A stretch of DNA of 50,622 bases from Phycisphaerae bacterium. GTDB taxonomy: Bacteria > Planctomycetota > Phycisphaerae > UBA1845 > UTPLA1. The DNA lies in the NCBI GenBank assembly GCA_016935885.1, contig JAFGQA010000309.1, positions 1 through 50,622 on the forward strand. Direction: 5' to 3'. Position numbers and translations under genes: made by a program. Positions 1 to 8,897 of this stretch are shown piece after piece. Below the pieces are notes generated by a model. The model saw nothing but the letters and a program-made list of their open reading frames with translations, searched no databases and was not told the DNA's origin. Numbering within the stretch: the stretch's first letter is position 1; every line of letters starts with the position of its first letter.

Positions 1-486
1 CGGGGCGTTAAGGGAACTCTGTGGGAAGGCGGGCATCGCGTGCCCGGGATTGCCTATTGGCCCGGTATGATCCACCCCCAGAGCGTGACGGATGTGACGG
101 CGATGACGATGGATCTCCTGCCTACCATCGCGACCATCGCCGGGCTGCCGCTGCCGTCCGGGCTGAAGCCGGATGGCGCGAATCTCCTTCCGGTGCTTCG
201 TGACGGCAAGTCGCTGCCGCAACGGACGCTCTTCTGGCGATTCGGTCGTGATCGGGCGGTTCGAGAGGGCCCCTGGAAGTTGCTGATCACGGCATCGAGG
301 CGCGGCAAACGCAAGACGAACGAAGCCACTGCAGCCGATGAAGAAATCTGCCTGTTCAATCTGGAGACGGACCTGGGCGAGAAGAAGAACCTGGCCGACG
401 CCCAGCCCGATCGAGTTCGGGCCATGCAGGTCAAGCTGACAGCGTGGGAGAAGGACGTCTCCGCCGGCGTGACGCGACGGGCATAG
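1..486 (+). CDS. Sulfatase, C-terminal part (5' end outside window)
   Basis: The reading frame is open from the first base, so this is the C-terminal 161 residues of a longer protein. The opening stretch [19 protein letters not shown] is the conserved late motif of the type I arylsulfatase family (PF00884), where an acidic loop is followed by a 'WPG' turn. Further on come the usual '[17 protein letters not shown]' helix and the C-terminal subdomain describing formatted '[15 protein letters not shown]' residues, typical of planctomycete N-sulfoglucosamine/arylsulfatases. These enzymes hydrolyse sulfate esters of polysaccharides using formylglycine. The catalytic Cys/Ser-x-Pro-x-Arg site and any signal peptide lie upstream of the window and cannot be checked. 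The substrate cannot be inferred. Confidence 0.93.
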   Translation, partial: RGVKGTLWEGGHRVPGIAYWPGMIHPQSVTDVTAMTMDLLPTIATIAGLPLPSGLKPDGANLLPVLRDGKSLPQRTLFWRFGRDRAVREGPWKLLITASRRGKRKTNEATAADEEICLFNLETDLGEKKNLADAQPDRVRAMQVKLTAWEKDVSAGVTRRA

Positions 487-661
487 CGGACCGGTTGGCG
501 CCCTCGTTCCCGACCTTGTCTGATCCGGTCTGGACCTGTGCGATGTGAGGCGACCGTTCGAGGCCGATCATGGAGAAGCGGTGATGGTCCGTTTCCGCCC
601 CGAGGATTTCCCGTAGCCGGCAACGCCTTGCTGCCGATACACCCGATAGAGGTGTCCCCGC

Positions 662-1405
662 ATGGTTATCGTGATCGCCAGTCTCGAGCCTGACACGGGC
701 AAGTCGACCATCGCCGTGCACATGGCCGCCTGGCTGCACGAGCAGATGAGGTCCGTGGCCTTCGTCGACGCGGACTCCGCTCAGCGCGGCGGCTCCGCGT
801 GGGTCCGGCTCGCCTGCCCGGGCATCCCCGTCCACCCCATCACCGGACCCGTGGACGCCTTGGATCTCATTCCTCAAATCGAAGCGGAGCACTGCGTCGT
901 CGACGCCCCCTCGGGCGACCCCGTCCTGAACTGGTCGCTGATGATGGTCGCCGAGATCGTGATCGTACCGTGCGGCGCGGGGCGGGACGATCCATCGCAA
1001 CTCCAGAAGACCGTCCGCGCCCTGTCACGCGTTCGGGGAGTCCGCCAGGGCAATCCCTCCGCCTTGCTCGTCATGAATCAGGTGCGAGCCAGGGACCTCT
1101 CGGCCACCGAAACGCTCTTCGCCGTCAGGGAACTCGGCCTCCCCGTGGCCACCACCTCGCTCTCCCTGCGAATGCCCTACGCCAAGGCCCGCTCCGAGGG
1201 CTCCGTCGTCTGGCGAATGCCGGGCGATGCTTCCGATGCCGCCGAAGAAATGCGCTCCCTGTTCGCCGAAGCGCTCAACGAGGGCCGCGACGTGTCCCGC
1301 CCCGACCACACGTCGTTTGATCTGGAAGCCGGCGACCTGATTCCTCGCCTGGACGATGCGCACCTGTCGGATCACATCTGCGAGATCGGGGGCGTGATCC
1401 GCTGA
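662..1405 (+). CDS. ParA/MinD-like ATPase with altered Walker A
   Basis: A 247-residue P-loop protein of the ParA family, which partitions DNA or positions cellular cargo by ATP-driven dimerisation. The N-terminus MVIVIAS is the first beta strand and is followed by the P-loop EPDTGKST (residues 9-16, Lys14), then FVDAD (A' motif, Asp36/Asp38) and CVVDAP (Walker B, Asp81). Family members normally read KGGxGK[S/T]; here the signature lysine is replaced by Glu9 and both following glycines are lost. The start ATG has GAGGTG seven bases upstream. It stands alone, with no ParB or centromere-like repeats beside it, so a chromosome partition role is doubtful; orphan ParA proteins position other cargo. 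The length is normal for orphan ParA proteins. Confidence 0.85.
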   Translation: MVIVIASLEPDTGKSTIAVHMAAWLHEQMRSVAFVDADSAQRGGSAWVRLACPGIPVHPITGPVDALDLIPQIEAEHCVVDAPSGDPVLNWSLMMVAEIVIVPCGAGRDDPSQLQKTVRALSRVRGVRQGNPSALLVMNQVRARDLSATETLFAVRELGLPVATTSLSLRMPYAKARSEGSVVWRMPGDASDAAEEMRSLFAEALNEGRDVSRPDHTSFDLEAGDLIPRLDDAHLSDHICEIGGVIR

Positions 1406-1475
1406 CTCGATGTGCAGAATTTCACGCTGTCGTCAGGCGCTTTGTTATGGTCGCGCCTTTGATATGAACGCGCCG

Positions 1476-3797
1476 TTACGCCTTCGCGCCGTGTGCCCGC
1501 AGAACGTTCGCCACGCCCTTGCCGAGTGGGTTCTCCTCGGCCGCCTGCACTGGCGTCCTGCCGCGAGGATCAGGGGCGTTGACGTCGGCGCCATGGGTGA
1601 TGAGCAACTCAACCAGTTCAGGATCGCATCCACACTCCGCGTAGTTCAGTAGTGTGTATCCATGACTGTCCCTCACGTTCACATCCGCTCCCGTCTTGAT
1701 GAGAAGCTCGACCGTGTGTCGCTGGTGGCTGCTATTCGCCCAGTGCAGCGGGCAATCGACTTCATCAGCTCTCGCGTTCACGTCGGCGCCGTGTGCGATG
1801 AGGAGCTCGACCAGATCGCAATAGCCCGCGGAAGCCGACCAGTGCAATGGCACAACGCCGTTTCCGTATCTCGCGTTGACATCCGCGCCACTCTCGATGA
1901 GCAGCCTGGCGATGCTGGTGTGTCCGTTCTTGGCGGCGAAGTGCAACGGCGTGACTTCAGGTCCCACCACGGCAGTTGCCAGACGAGGCTCGTCCTTGAG
2001 CAAGTCGGCGGCTTCCTTCTGGCGGCCCGTCCCTGCGGCGACAAAGATGTTCGAATCCGCGCCTCCTTCCATGAGGAGTTCGACGAGCGGTTCGTTGCCG
2101 CTGAAGGCCGCCGCGATCACCGGCGTGAGTCCTTGGCGACTCTCGGCGTGAATGTCTGCCCCCCTTTCAAGAAGGAGCCTTACGGTGCCCTCCCTTCCGC
2201 AGACGCAAGCGCGGTGAAGCGGGGACTCCCCGTTGTTGTCCTGACAGTCGATGTACGATCCCCGTGCCAGCAGGGCCGTTGCGGTGGCGACATCTCCGTC
2301 GCGGGCGGCATAGTGCAGCGGCGTACCGCCATGCTGATCCGACGTGCTGATGTGGGCCCCTGCTCCGAGGAGCAGGTCGACGAGGACGTCCGGGTCGCAT
2401 TCTTCGGGGAAACACGTTCGTGGTACGTTCAGTTCGACTCTGACCGCTCTCGAATAGCTTGGCACCCGATGTAAGGGCGTTACACGGTAGTTGTTCTCTG
2501 CTCGGGCGTCTGCCCCCTTGGCGATCATGAGCTTCGTCATCTCCTCGCTCGAGCGTGCGACAGCGAAGTGCAAAGGCGTGTTCCCATCATCATCCTTCGT
2601 CTGGGTATCGCTTCCCGCGGCGATGAGGAGTTCGACGATTTCGAATTGGTTGTTCCTCGCTGCAAGGAGTAGGGGGGTTCGGGCGGAGGCGTCCTTCGCG
2701 CTCAGGTCTGCCTCGCAGGCCAAGAGGTATTCGACTGTTCGTTTGCCCTTACGTCTGCTGGATGCGGCTTCGTGCAGCGGGGTCCAGCCCGAACTGTCCG
2801 CCAGGTTTACATCTGCGCCGCTGTCGATCAGCAGCTTTACCATCTCCTCATGAAGCTGGTGCGCGGACCGGTGCAACGGAGTCTCGCCGTCTCGGTCTTT
2901 CGCATTGACCTCAGCGCCGCTGGCTAGCAGAAGCTCTGCAAGATCCAGGCGGTTCGAAAGCGCTGCCTCGTGCAGCGGCGTTTCGCCCTTCTCGTTTCTG
3001 GCGTTGACGTCTGCACCTTCTTCGATCAGGAGCTTCACGATCGGGTCCTGCCTGGCCGCGAGGGCCCACAGCAGTGGCGTCTTACCTCCCAGCTCCGCTT
3101 CGATACGCGATGGATCATCTCGGAGCAACTCTCTCACCCGATCAATCATGCCGAGCGCCGACGCCGCGAAGATGTCGATGTACGCTCCCTCGGCCGTAAG
3201 ACGCTCTACAACGGCATCCTGTCGGCGCCGGGCCGCCCAGTGTAGTGGCGTCTGGCCCTCGTCGTCCTCCGCATCCGCCCGGGCCCCATCGGCGATCAGT
3301 GTCTCCACGGCGGATCGATGTCCACCGGAGGCCGCGACATGGAGTGGCGTCTCATCGGAGTAGCCCCTGGAGCTGACGTCGGCGCCATGTTTTACGAGAA
3401 GACGGATCAGGGAATCGTCTCCCCTTGAGGCCGCATGGTGAAGCGCCGTGTATCCTTCGTCGCATGTGAGGTCGGGATTCGCGCCTTCTGCAAGCAGTAG
3501 CTCGACGAGTGCTCCCTTGCCCCATTGGGCGGCGCGGGCCAAGGGCGAGTCGCCCCCCCACGTCTTCCCGTTCACGTCCGCGCCGCTAGCGATAAGGAAT
3601 CTGGCAGCCGCTTCGTACCCGTTCTTGGCCGCATGGACTAGTCCGGTCTCTATGAACTTGTACGCCGCCTCGATGTGCCCGCCTCTGGCCAGGAATGCCT
3701 TCGTCTCCTCGATGAAGGCAGCTTCCTCGTCACCTGACCCAGGGCCACCTCTCGATCCCTCGGGCTCTTCTGGCTGCTTTTCCCCTTTGGTGTCCAT
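1476..3797 (-). CDS. Large ankyrin-repeat protein (about 22 repeats)
   Basis: A 773-residue protein made almost entirely of ankyrin repeats; I count about 22, most carrying the TPLHxAA start and a GADVN end. Ankyrin arrays are protein-binding solenoids, but no partner is visible. Residues 1-35 are polar and rich in Glu, Lys and Gly and there is no signal peptide or membrane segment, so it is probably cytoplasmic. Two places (around the IDIF-AASALG and SNIF-VAAGTG stretches) have degenerate repeats preceded by Ile-Phe, which divide the array into three blocks. One repeat in the centre carries an insertion of roughly 20 residues with two cysteines. I chose the ATG at 3797 because GGAGG lies seven bases before it; an in-frame start 33 bases further upstream is possible but lacks such a site. 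It lies 40 bp after the beta-propeller gene. Confidence 0.95.
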   Translation of the reverse strand: MDTKGEKQPEEPEGSRGGPGSGDEEAAFIEETKAFLARGGHIEAAYKFIETGLVHAAKNGYEAAARFLIASGADVNGKTWGGDSPLARAAQWGKGALVELLLAEGANPDLTCDEGYTALHHAASRGDDSLIRLLVKHGADVSSRGYSDETPLHVAASGGHRSAVETLIADGARADAEDDEGQTPLHWAARRRQDAVVERLTAEGAYIDIFAASALGMIDRVRELLRDDPSRIEAELGGKTPLLWALAARQDPIVKLLIEEGADVNARNEKGETPLHEAALSNRLDLAELLLASGAEVNAKDRDGETPLHRSAHQLHEEMVKLLIDSGADVNLADSSGWTPLHEAASSRRKGKRTVEYLLACEADLSAKDASARTPLLLAARNNQFEIVELLIAAGSDTQTKDDDGNTPLHFAVARSSEEMTKLMIAKGADARAENNYRVTPLHRVPSYSRAVRVELNVPRTCFPEECDPDVLVDLLLGAGAHISTSDQHGGTPLHYAARDGDVATATALLARGSYIDCQDNNGESPLHRACVCGREGTVRLLLERGADIHAESRQGLTPVIAAAFSGNEPLVELLMEGGADSNIFVAAGTGRQKEAADLLKDEPRLATAVVGPEVTPLHFAAKNGHTSIARLLIESGADVNARYGNGVVPLHWSASAGYCDLVELLIAHGADVNARADEVDCPLHWANSSHQRHTVELLIKTGADVNVRDSHGYTLLNYAECGCDPELVELLITHGADVNAPDPRGRTPVQAAEENPLGKGVANVLRAHGAKA

Positions 3798-3837
3798 CCT
3801 CAGACCTCCAGTAAACCTATCTGATCGCAATCACTAA

Positions 3838-5097
3838 CTACGCCTCACTCACCTTCTCCACCAGCCCCTCCGGCACACTCGCCGCGTAGACCTGCGGCGA
3901 GCCGCTCCGATTCGACAGGAAGATCGCCCACTTCAGGTCCGGCGTCAGGTAGGGGCGGGGATGCGTATTCTTTGTCGTGCGGGGTGGGCCGTCGGTCTTC
4001 GTCTTGGCCGCGCACACGACTCCCGTCTTGCCCGTCTTGCGGCAGCCGAGGACGAGATCGTACTCGCCGCAGTGGTCTCCGCATAAGAAGTACCGCCCGC
4101 ACCGTGACGCGTGGACGTGGACGAAGTTGAATCCGTCGGTCAGCTTCTGGGCCGATTCGCCCTCGCGAATGGCCCACAGGTCGCCGGCCGTCATCCAGAT
4201 CTCCTTCGTCGCGCCCGCCCAGACCTCGTGCCCGCTGATCGGTGCCGTGTACGGCTTGCCGACCTTCAGCGGCGTCCGTTTGCCGTCGGGCACGGATAGC
4301 AGATAGAGCGTCGCGCCCTCCGGGCCGACGATGCGGATCCGCTCGCCCTCCGGCGAGAACTGACAGCCCCGATTGTGCTGAATCATTAGGCACTTTCCCT
4401 CGCCCGGCTCGAAGTGCGGATGCGGATTGCACAGATAAGGGTCCTCGTCGATGACCTTCTCCTGACCGGTCTTCAGATCGACCAGCACGATACCGAACCG
4501 TTTCCACGTCGGATCGAGCACGGTTCCGTAGGCGTAGTACCGCCCATCCGTCGTGGCCGTGCCCAGCGTCAGGACGAACCGGCGAATCGGCACGAGCTTC
4601 TCCGGCTCGCCCCGGCCCAGGTCCGCCCGCATCAGATAGACGGTGTCATCCTCGGCAAAGTGTTTGAGGTAGTAAAACACGCCGCTGTGCGAGATAGCCA
4701 CGCCTCGGCGCCCCGTACTGATGTCCAACCGACGCCGCTTCCACGTGCCCAGCTCCACCAGCATGTACTCGTGGTCGTTCCGGCTCCAGAGATACTCGTT
4801 CTGCCGCAGGTAGACGAAGTATCGCGAGTCGCCCGAGCACCACGACCGTTCGCCGTAGATACTGGCGTACGTGTGGCTCATCTTGAGCTGCGTCTCGATC
4901 TGCCAGATCTGCGAGCCGGTTGGCTGCGTCTCGATGAGCTTGGCGCCGCTGGGCTGCATGGGGGACGTGAGAGGGCGTTGGGGCTGCGTCTGGCCCACCG
5001 CTCGCCGCACGGATGCCGCCAGCCCCGCCGTCCCGGCCAGGATCCCCTGGATTGCGGTCCGTCTCGTGACTTTCCGCTCTGGTCGTTCGTCGCGCAT
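3838..5097 (-). CDS. Tat-exported beta-propeller, oligogalacturonate-lyase-like
   Basis: A 419-residue protein with a twin-arginine signal (TRRTAIQGILAG, residues 11-22, followed by a hydrophobic stretch to about residue 29). The remainder is a series of four-stranded blades of the TolB/WD40-like type. Blade ends such as HPRPYLTPDLKWAIFLSNRSG resemble the PF14583 oligogalacturonate lyase family, a seven-bladed propeller that cleaves short unsaturated pectin oligomers with a metal held by histidines. Several histidines are present (HPHF, VHVHAS, CGDHCG, THPRP), but I cannot assign the metal ligands with confidence. It could instead be a non-catalytic propeller. It starts 12 bp after the CE15 esterase stop codon, so the two are almost certainly co-transcribed, supporting a role in plant cell wall breakdown. 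Confidence 0.7.
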   Translation of the reverse strand: MRDERPERKVTRRTAIQGILAGTAGLAASVRRAVGQTQPQRPLTSPMQPSGAKLIETQPTGSQIWQIETQLKMSHTYASIYGERSWCSGDSRYFVYLRQNEYLWSRNDHEYMLVELGTWKRRRLDISTGRRGVAISHSGVFYYLKHFAEDDTVYLMRADLGRGEPEKLVPIRRFVLTLGTATTDGRYYAYGTVLDPTWKRFGIVLVDLKTGQEKVIDEDPYLCNPHPHFEPGEGKCLMIQHNRGCQFSPEGERIRIVGPEGATLYLLSVPDGKRTPLKVGKPYTAPISGHEVWAGATKEIWMTAGDLWAIREGESAQKLTDGFNFVHVHASRCGRYFLCGDHCGEYDLVLGCRKTGKTGVVCAAKTKTDGPPRTTKNTHPRPYLTPDLKWAIFLSNRSGSPQVYAASVPEGLVEKVSEA

Positions 5098-5109
5098 CGC
5101 CCGCCTTTC

Positions 5110-6354
5110 CTACTTCTTGAAGTGGTAATCCGCGAAATCAAGAAACCGATGCCAGTCGTACATCTCGACGGAGTGCCCGCCCTCACGGATGTGATAGCCG
5201 ATGTCGCTTTCGATGATCGCCTTGCCCACGGGCGGGGAGGCCTCGGACGTGAGGCCCTTCTTGCCCAGCAGGCGATACACCGGGCTTGCGTAGTAGGCGC
5301 TGAGGTACTCGCCGCGCGGGTCGGCCCAGGTGTCTTCCACGGCGCTGTGAACGTAGACGGGTCGCGGGGCGATCAGGGCGAGCAGCATGTGCTGGTCGAC
5401 GGGCAGGTCGTCTTCCTGATTCACGAACTTCCACGCGTTCCGGCAGAGCCAGTAAGGGAATCGCGTGACCATCTTGGCCAGCGTTTCGCCCGAACGCCTT
5501 CGCCAGAGGGCCGCGCCGGCGCATCCGGACTGAGCGGAAATGGCCATCGCGAATCGCTGATCCTGCGCGACGGCCCACAACGTGGCCTTGCCGAGCTTCG
5601 AGTGCCCCATGAGCGCGACCTTCTTGTGATTGACGTCATCGTCCGTTTCCAGGTAATCCAAGGCCCGCATGGCCCCCCATCCAATGGCGGCGATGACGCC
5701 CCACTCGTAGGCTTTGGGAAAGCTCTGTCCCTTCTTGAAGAACAGTGGATGGATGCCGTATTCAAACTGGACGTCGTTGTGCAGCACGAGGTCTTGCTGG
5801 CAGACGGACACAAGGGCATACCCTCGGTCAAGGAGTCCCCCGACAGGCCATCCGTTCTTGAGCTTCCCCGGGGATGCATCATCCGCGTCCATCTTGCTGG
5901 ATCGACCATGGTCCCCCGTCAGCACCATGAAAGCCGGGACGGGTTTGGGCGCCTTGTTCGGCACGAAGACCAGGATGGTCATTGCCGCCCGGCCGTTCTT
6001 GCTCTTGAAACAGATCGCGATCCTCTTGCGCGTGGCTTTGCCGTGCATGAAGCGCTTGTCGACATCCAGCAAGCGGTACTCGGTCTGGATCGGGCTCTCG
6101 GGAACGGGTACCTGTCCGTAGACCAGGTTGGCGAAGAGTGCCAGGATCTGCGGGCGCCGGACGTTCAACCATTCTTCCGGCGTCTTGATCGGCCTACCCT
6201 CCGCCGAGACCAGGGGGTCAGGGAGGTCGTAGTGCGGGACCTTGCCTTCGTCGTAGTTCACATCGCTGTCATACTCCTTCTTCTGCCTGGCGATGCTGAA
6301 TCCTGACAGACTCACGATGAGCAATCCCGTTAGACAAAGGGGCGTTGTCTTCAT
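5110..6354 (-). CDS. Glucuronoyl esterase, CE15 family
   Basis: A 414-residue alpha/beta-hydrolase with an N-terminal secretion signal (MKTTPLCLTGLLIVSLSGFS). CE15 enzymes cut the ester between 4-O-methyl-glucuronic acid of xylan and lignin alcohols. The nucleophile elbow GHSKLGK places Ser252. The bacterial-type acid Glu340 sits in the VEDTWADPRGEY stretch and His394 in EGGHSVEMYDW. The preceding GWPVGGLLDRGY and GIHPLF stretches are typical of the family. The length fits single-domain bacterial CE15 enzymes. I chose the ATG at 6354, since AGGAGAG lies just upstream and it begins the signal peptide; an in-frame start 27 bases upstream would bury it. First gene of a probable three-gene unit with the propeller and the ankyrin protein. 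Confidence 0.9.
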   Translation of the reverse strand: MKTTPLCLTGLLIVSLSGFSIARQKKEYDSDVNYDEGKVPHYDLPDPLVSAEGRPIKTPEEWLNVRRPQILALFANLVYGQVPVPESPIQTEYRLLDVDKRFMHGKATRKRIAICFKSKNGRAAMTILVFVPNKAPKPVPAFMVLTGDHGRSSKMDADDASPGKLKNGWPVGGLLDRGYALVSVCQQDLVLHNDVQFEYGIHPLFFKKGQSFPKAYEWGVIAAIGWGAMRALDYLETDDDVNHKKVALMGHSKLGKATLWAVAQDQRFAMAISAQSGCAGAALWRRRSGETLAKMVTRFPYWLCRNAWKFVNQEDDLPVDQHMLLALIAPRPVYVHSAVEDTWADPRGEYLSAYYASPVYRLLGKKGLTSEASPPVGKAIIESDIGYHIREGGHSVEMYDWHRFLDFADYHFKK

Positions 6355-6575
6355 GATCTCTCCTGTCGAGACGTGCGGCAAGGCAGCACGATATCAGGAT
6401 CATCGAAGGTCTTCAACCGTCAGCGCGGAAGCACCGAAGCACGCGAAATCGTTCGTTCTGGAGGTCAACAGTGGGAGGCCTGTCTTGAGTTCGCAGCGGT
6501 GATTGACGCCTTACGGCTTTCCGGCATCTAATGCCCCTCTGGGGGACGCACTGGAGATGTCGAGAGTCTTGGACG

Positions 6576-7868
6576 ATGAGACGAATCCACCGTGCAGCGA
6601 TTGTGCTTTCAATGCTTCTTGGGCTGCCGGCCCGAGGCGAACACCCTGCCACCATGCCGTGGGCGGTCAACAGACCCATCGTCAGCGTCAGAAAGGAGCT
6701 GATCGAAAAGCACCCGAAACCTCAAACGGCCCCCTGTATCGGCGAGGCTTACGTCGGACCGGATCTCCGGTTGTGGCAGCGTCGCGCCTACCAGTCGCTC
6801 AGCGATAACTGGCACCGCGTCGAACAGCGTTTCTCCGACGATAACGGGCGGACATGGTCGCCCTATGAGCCCCTCGGGCCGACGCATAAGAAAGTCAGCG
6901 GCGTCATCGTCATCGAGGGGGGCGGCGCGCTCTTCTACGATAACCATGCGGGCGTGTTGCTCGGGCTCTATGCGAGGATCGTCCCTCAGGCAGGCTTCTT
7001 CAACTGCTGCACGTACGTGCGAATCAGCCATGACTACGGACGTACATGGGGCAAGCTCAAGCAGCTTCGCTATGAGGAGGGAGAGGACTACGATCCGTCG
7101 AACCCCCTGAAGCCCGGCTACCTCAAGAAGAACCTCGCCCAGCCGGGCGACCCGATCATCCGGCACTCCAGCGGTACCGTTCTCGTTTGCGCCGGTCACG
7201 CCAACGCCCCGGATGATCCGGATAACGCCCAGCGGAAGGAGAAGGCCGGCGCGCTCTGCTTCATCGGCCGATGGGACGCCGGCAAGAAGGACTACGATTG
7301 GGTTGCGGGCAAACGCGTCACCGGCTCGCCGAAGATTACGTCCCGCGGCATGGCCGAGCCCGTCATCGCGGAACTCAAGGACCGGCGCATACTCATGCTC
7401 CTGCGCGGCTCGGACACGCCACAGACGCCCGGACGACGGTGGTATGCCGTTTCCGGCGACGGAGGGGTGACCTTCAGCGACATCCGAGAGTTGAAGTACG
7501 ATGACGGATCGTCGTTCTACACCCCGTCGACCATGTGCGGCCTCCTCCGCCACAGCGTGACCGGAAGGCTCTACTACTTCGGGAACATCTCGCCCGTGCC
7601 GCCCAGGGGCAATTGGCCGCGCTATCCGCTGATCATCGCCGAGGTCGACGAAACCGCCCTCGCCCTCAAGAAGAGCACCGTCACCGTGATCGACGACAGA
7701 CGCCCCGGGCAGTCCGACCAGATCCAGTTCTCCAACTTCTCCCTCCTGGAGAACAGGGCAACACATGAGTTCGAGCTGATCGTCACGCTCCTCGGCGAAC
7801 GGCCTGGAGAGCACTGGGCCACCGCCGACTGCTACAAGTACTGGCTGACCCTGGCCAAGTCCCCGTAA
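6576..7868 (+). CDS. Exported sialidase-like (BNR) six-bladed propeller
   Basis: A 430-residue protein with an N-terminal signal (RRIHRAAIVLSMLLGLPARG). It has Asp-box (BNR) motifs, SDDNGRTWSP, SHDYGRTWGK and SGDGGVTFSD, which mark the blade turns of the sialidase fold. Classical sialidases have an arginine triad and a Tyr/Glu pair; an arginine-containing FIGRWD and a conserved RGMAEP stretch are present, but I cannot verify the triad by eye. In planctomycetes many such proteins act on sugars other than sialic acid, so the substrate is open. It is read divergently from the CE15 gene with about 220 bp between them. The start at 6576 is chosen because it opens the signal peptide; the site upstream is weak and an ATG at 6531 remains possible. 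Confidence 0.82.
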   Translation: MRRIHRAAIVLSMLLGLPARGEHPATMPWAVNRPIVSVRKELIEKHPKPQTAPCIGEAYVGPDLRLWQRRAYQSLSDNWHRVEQRFSDDNGRTWSPYEPLGPTHKKVSGVIVIEGGGALFYDNHAGVLLGLYARIVPQAGFFNCCTYVRISHDYGRTWGKLKQLRYEEGEDYDPSNPLKPGYLKKNLAQPGDPIIRHSSGTVLVCAGHANAPDDPDNAQRKEKAGALCFIGRWDAGKKDYDWVAGKRVTGSPKITSRGMAEPVIAELKDRRILMLLRGSDTPQTPGRRWYAVSGDGGVTFSDIRELKYDDGSSFYTPSTMCGLLRHSVTGRLYYFGNISPVPPRGNWPRYPLIIAEVDETALALKKSTVTVIDDRRPGQSDQIQFSNFSLLENRATHEFELIVTLLGERPGEHWATADCYKYWLTLAKSP

Positions 7869-7973
7869 AACCACCTATTTCAGGCATGAGATCCCAGGAG
7901 AAAGCAATCAGCATTAGAGGAGAGACTATATAGGGCACAAGATCTTGGATAGGATGCGTCACCCAGAATGCGC

Positions 7974-7982
7974 TGCTATACT
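7974..7982 (+). promoter_or_regulatory. Possible extended -10 promoter element
   Basis: TGC-TATACT matches an extended -10 element (TGnTATAAT, 5 of 6 in the hexamer). It lies 12 bases before the ATG of the membrane protein at 7995, which would give a very short leader. No good -35 hexamer lies at the usual distance, as is common with extended -10 promoters. Based on sequence match only. Confidence 0.3.
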
Positions 7983-7994
7983 CGACGATGAGCG

Positions 7995-8819
7995 ATGGGC
8001 ATCCTGAACCCCTCCACATCATGCGATCCGGGTACGTTGCCGCTGGTGAAGACCGGCGGCGCAGGCGTGCCCGCGCGGGTCGTCGTTCCCGACGGCAACA
8101 GCGCGAAGCCCACGAGATTGTTGCTGGCCAGCCTGGTCGGCATCACGGCGATCTGCCTGGCCGGCACACTCGTCGTCCCCTTTACCATCTACCGCGGTTA
8201 CCGAATGCCCTTGCTCATGGTCGGATCGACGTGCTATCTCCTGATCGCCGTGCTCGGCGGCGGACTGCGGTCCTGGTACGGGCGGTCGATCCTCTTCATG
8301 CTGGTGATGTGCTGGCTCGGAGACTACCTCGGCCCCGGCAATTTCTACCTGGGATTGTACTTCTTCCTCATCGGCCACTTCGCGCTGATGGCCGCCTTTG
8401 CCGTCCGAGGCCTTAGTAGGCGAGAGTGCTTGATCTCCCTCCCGATGTTCCTGATTCTCCTCGTGCTGGGGCTGATCTGGCTCTACCCGCACGTCCGTGC
8501 TGGCGAGCGTCTGCCCGTCTTCGCCTACATGCTCGTCATTACCGCCATGATGGTCTTCGCGGGCGCCGCGCGTCAGGGCTTGGGCCGCCGTCTGATCTTC
8601 CCCGGCGCCATGCTCTTCTACGTGTCCGACATCTTGCTCGCGCGGTCGGCCTTCGTCGCATCGAGCTTCCTGAACACCGCCTTCGGCTACCCCATGTACT
8701 ACGCCGCCTGTGTTCTCTTTGCCCTGAGCATCTTCGCCTTCGAGCACGAGACGCAAGCGGGCAAGCGCGATTCGCTCGACGATCCGGCGTCCCTACCCGA
8801 ACCGGCCCGAATCGCTTAG
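7995..8819 (+). CDS. YhhN/TMEM86-family membrane protein (lysoplasmalogenase-like)
   Basis: A 274-residue integral membrane protein with about eight hydrophobic helices, starting near residue 42 after a polar N-terminal tail. The family (PF07947) includes TMEM86B, which hydrolyses the vinyl-ether bond of lysoplasmalogen. The conserved acidic positions are visible: WLGDYLG in the third helix and YVSDILLARS in the seventh, along with FLIGHFALMAAF in between. In bacteria the function is mostly unproven, so the activity is inferred. The protein is unrelated to the glycan genes on either side. The last 25 residues are a polar tail. The start is not certain because the first 40 residues are not conserved in the family, and a later start is possible. 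Confidence 0.83.
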   Translation: MGILNPSTSCDPGTLPLVKTGGAGVPARVVVPDGNSAKPTRLLLASLVGITAICLAGTLVVPFTIYRGYRMPLLMVGSTCYLLIAVLGGGLRSWYGRSILFMLVMCWLGDYLGPGNFYLGLYFFLIGHFALMAAFAVRGLSRRECLISLPMFLILLVLGLIWLYPHVRAGERLPVFAYMLVITAMMVFAGAARQGLGRRLIFPGAMLFYVSDILLARSAFVASSFLNTAFGYPMYYAACVLFALSIFAFEHETQAGKRDSLDDPASLPEPARIA

Positions 8820-8897
8820 AATCCCTTCCTCACCGGGCGCGCGAGCCACCCGGACCCATGCTCGATGACGACCGAAACAGTAAGCGGAAGGGACACC

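Noticed and set aside
4414..6306. Long plus-strand open frame of 630 codons opposite the propeller and CE15 genes
   Set aside because: It mirrors two clear genes with conserved motifs on the other strand. Its translation has no family features and is a by-product of high GC content.
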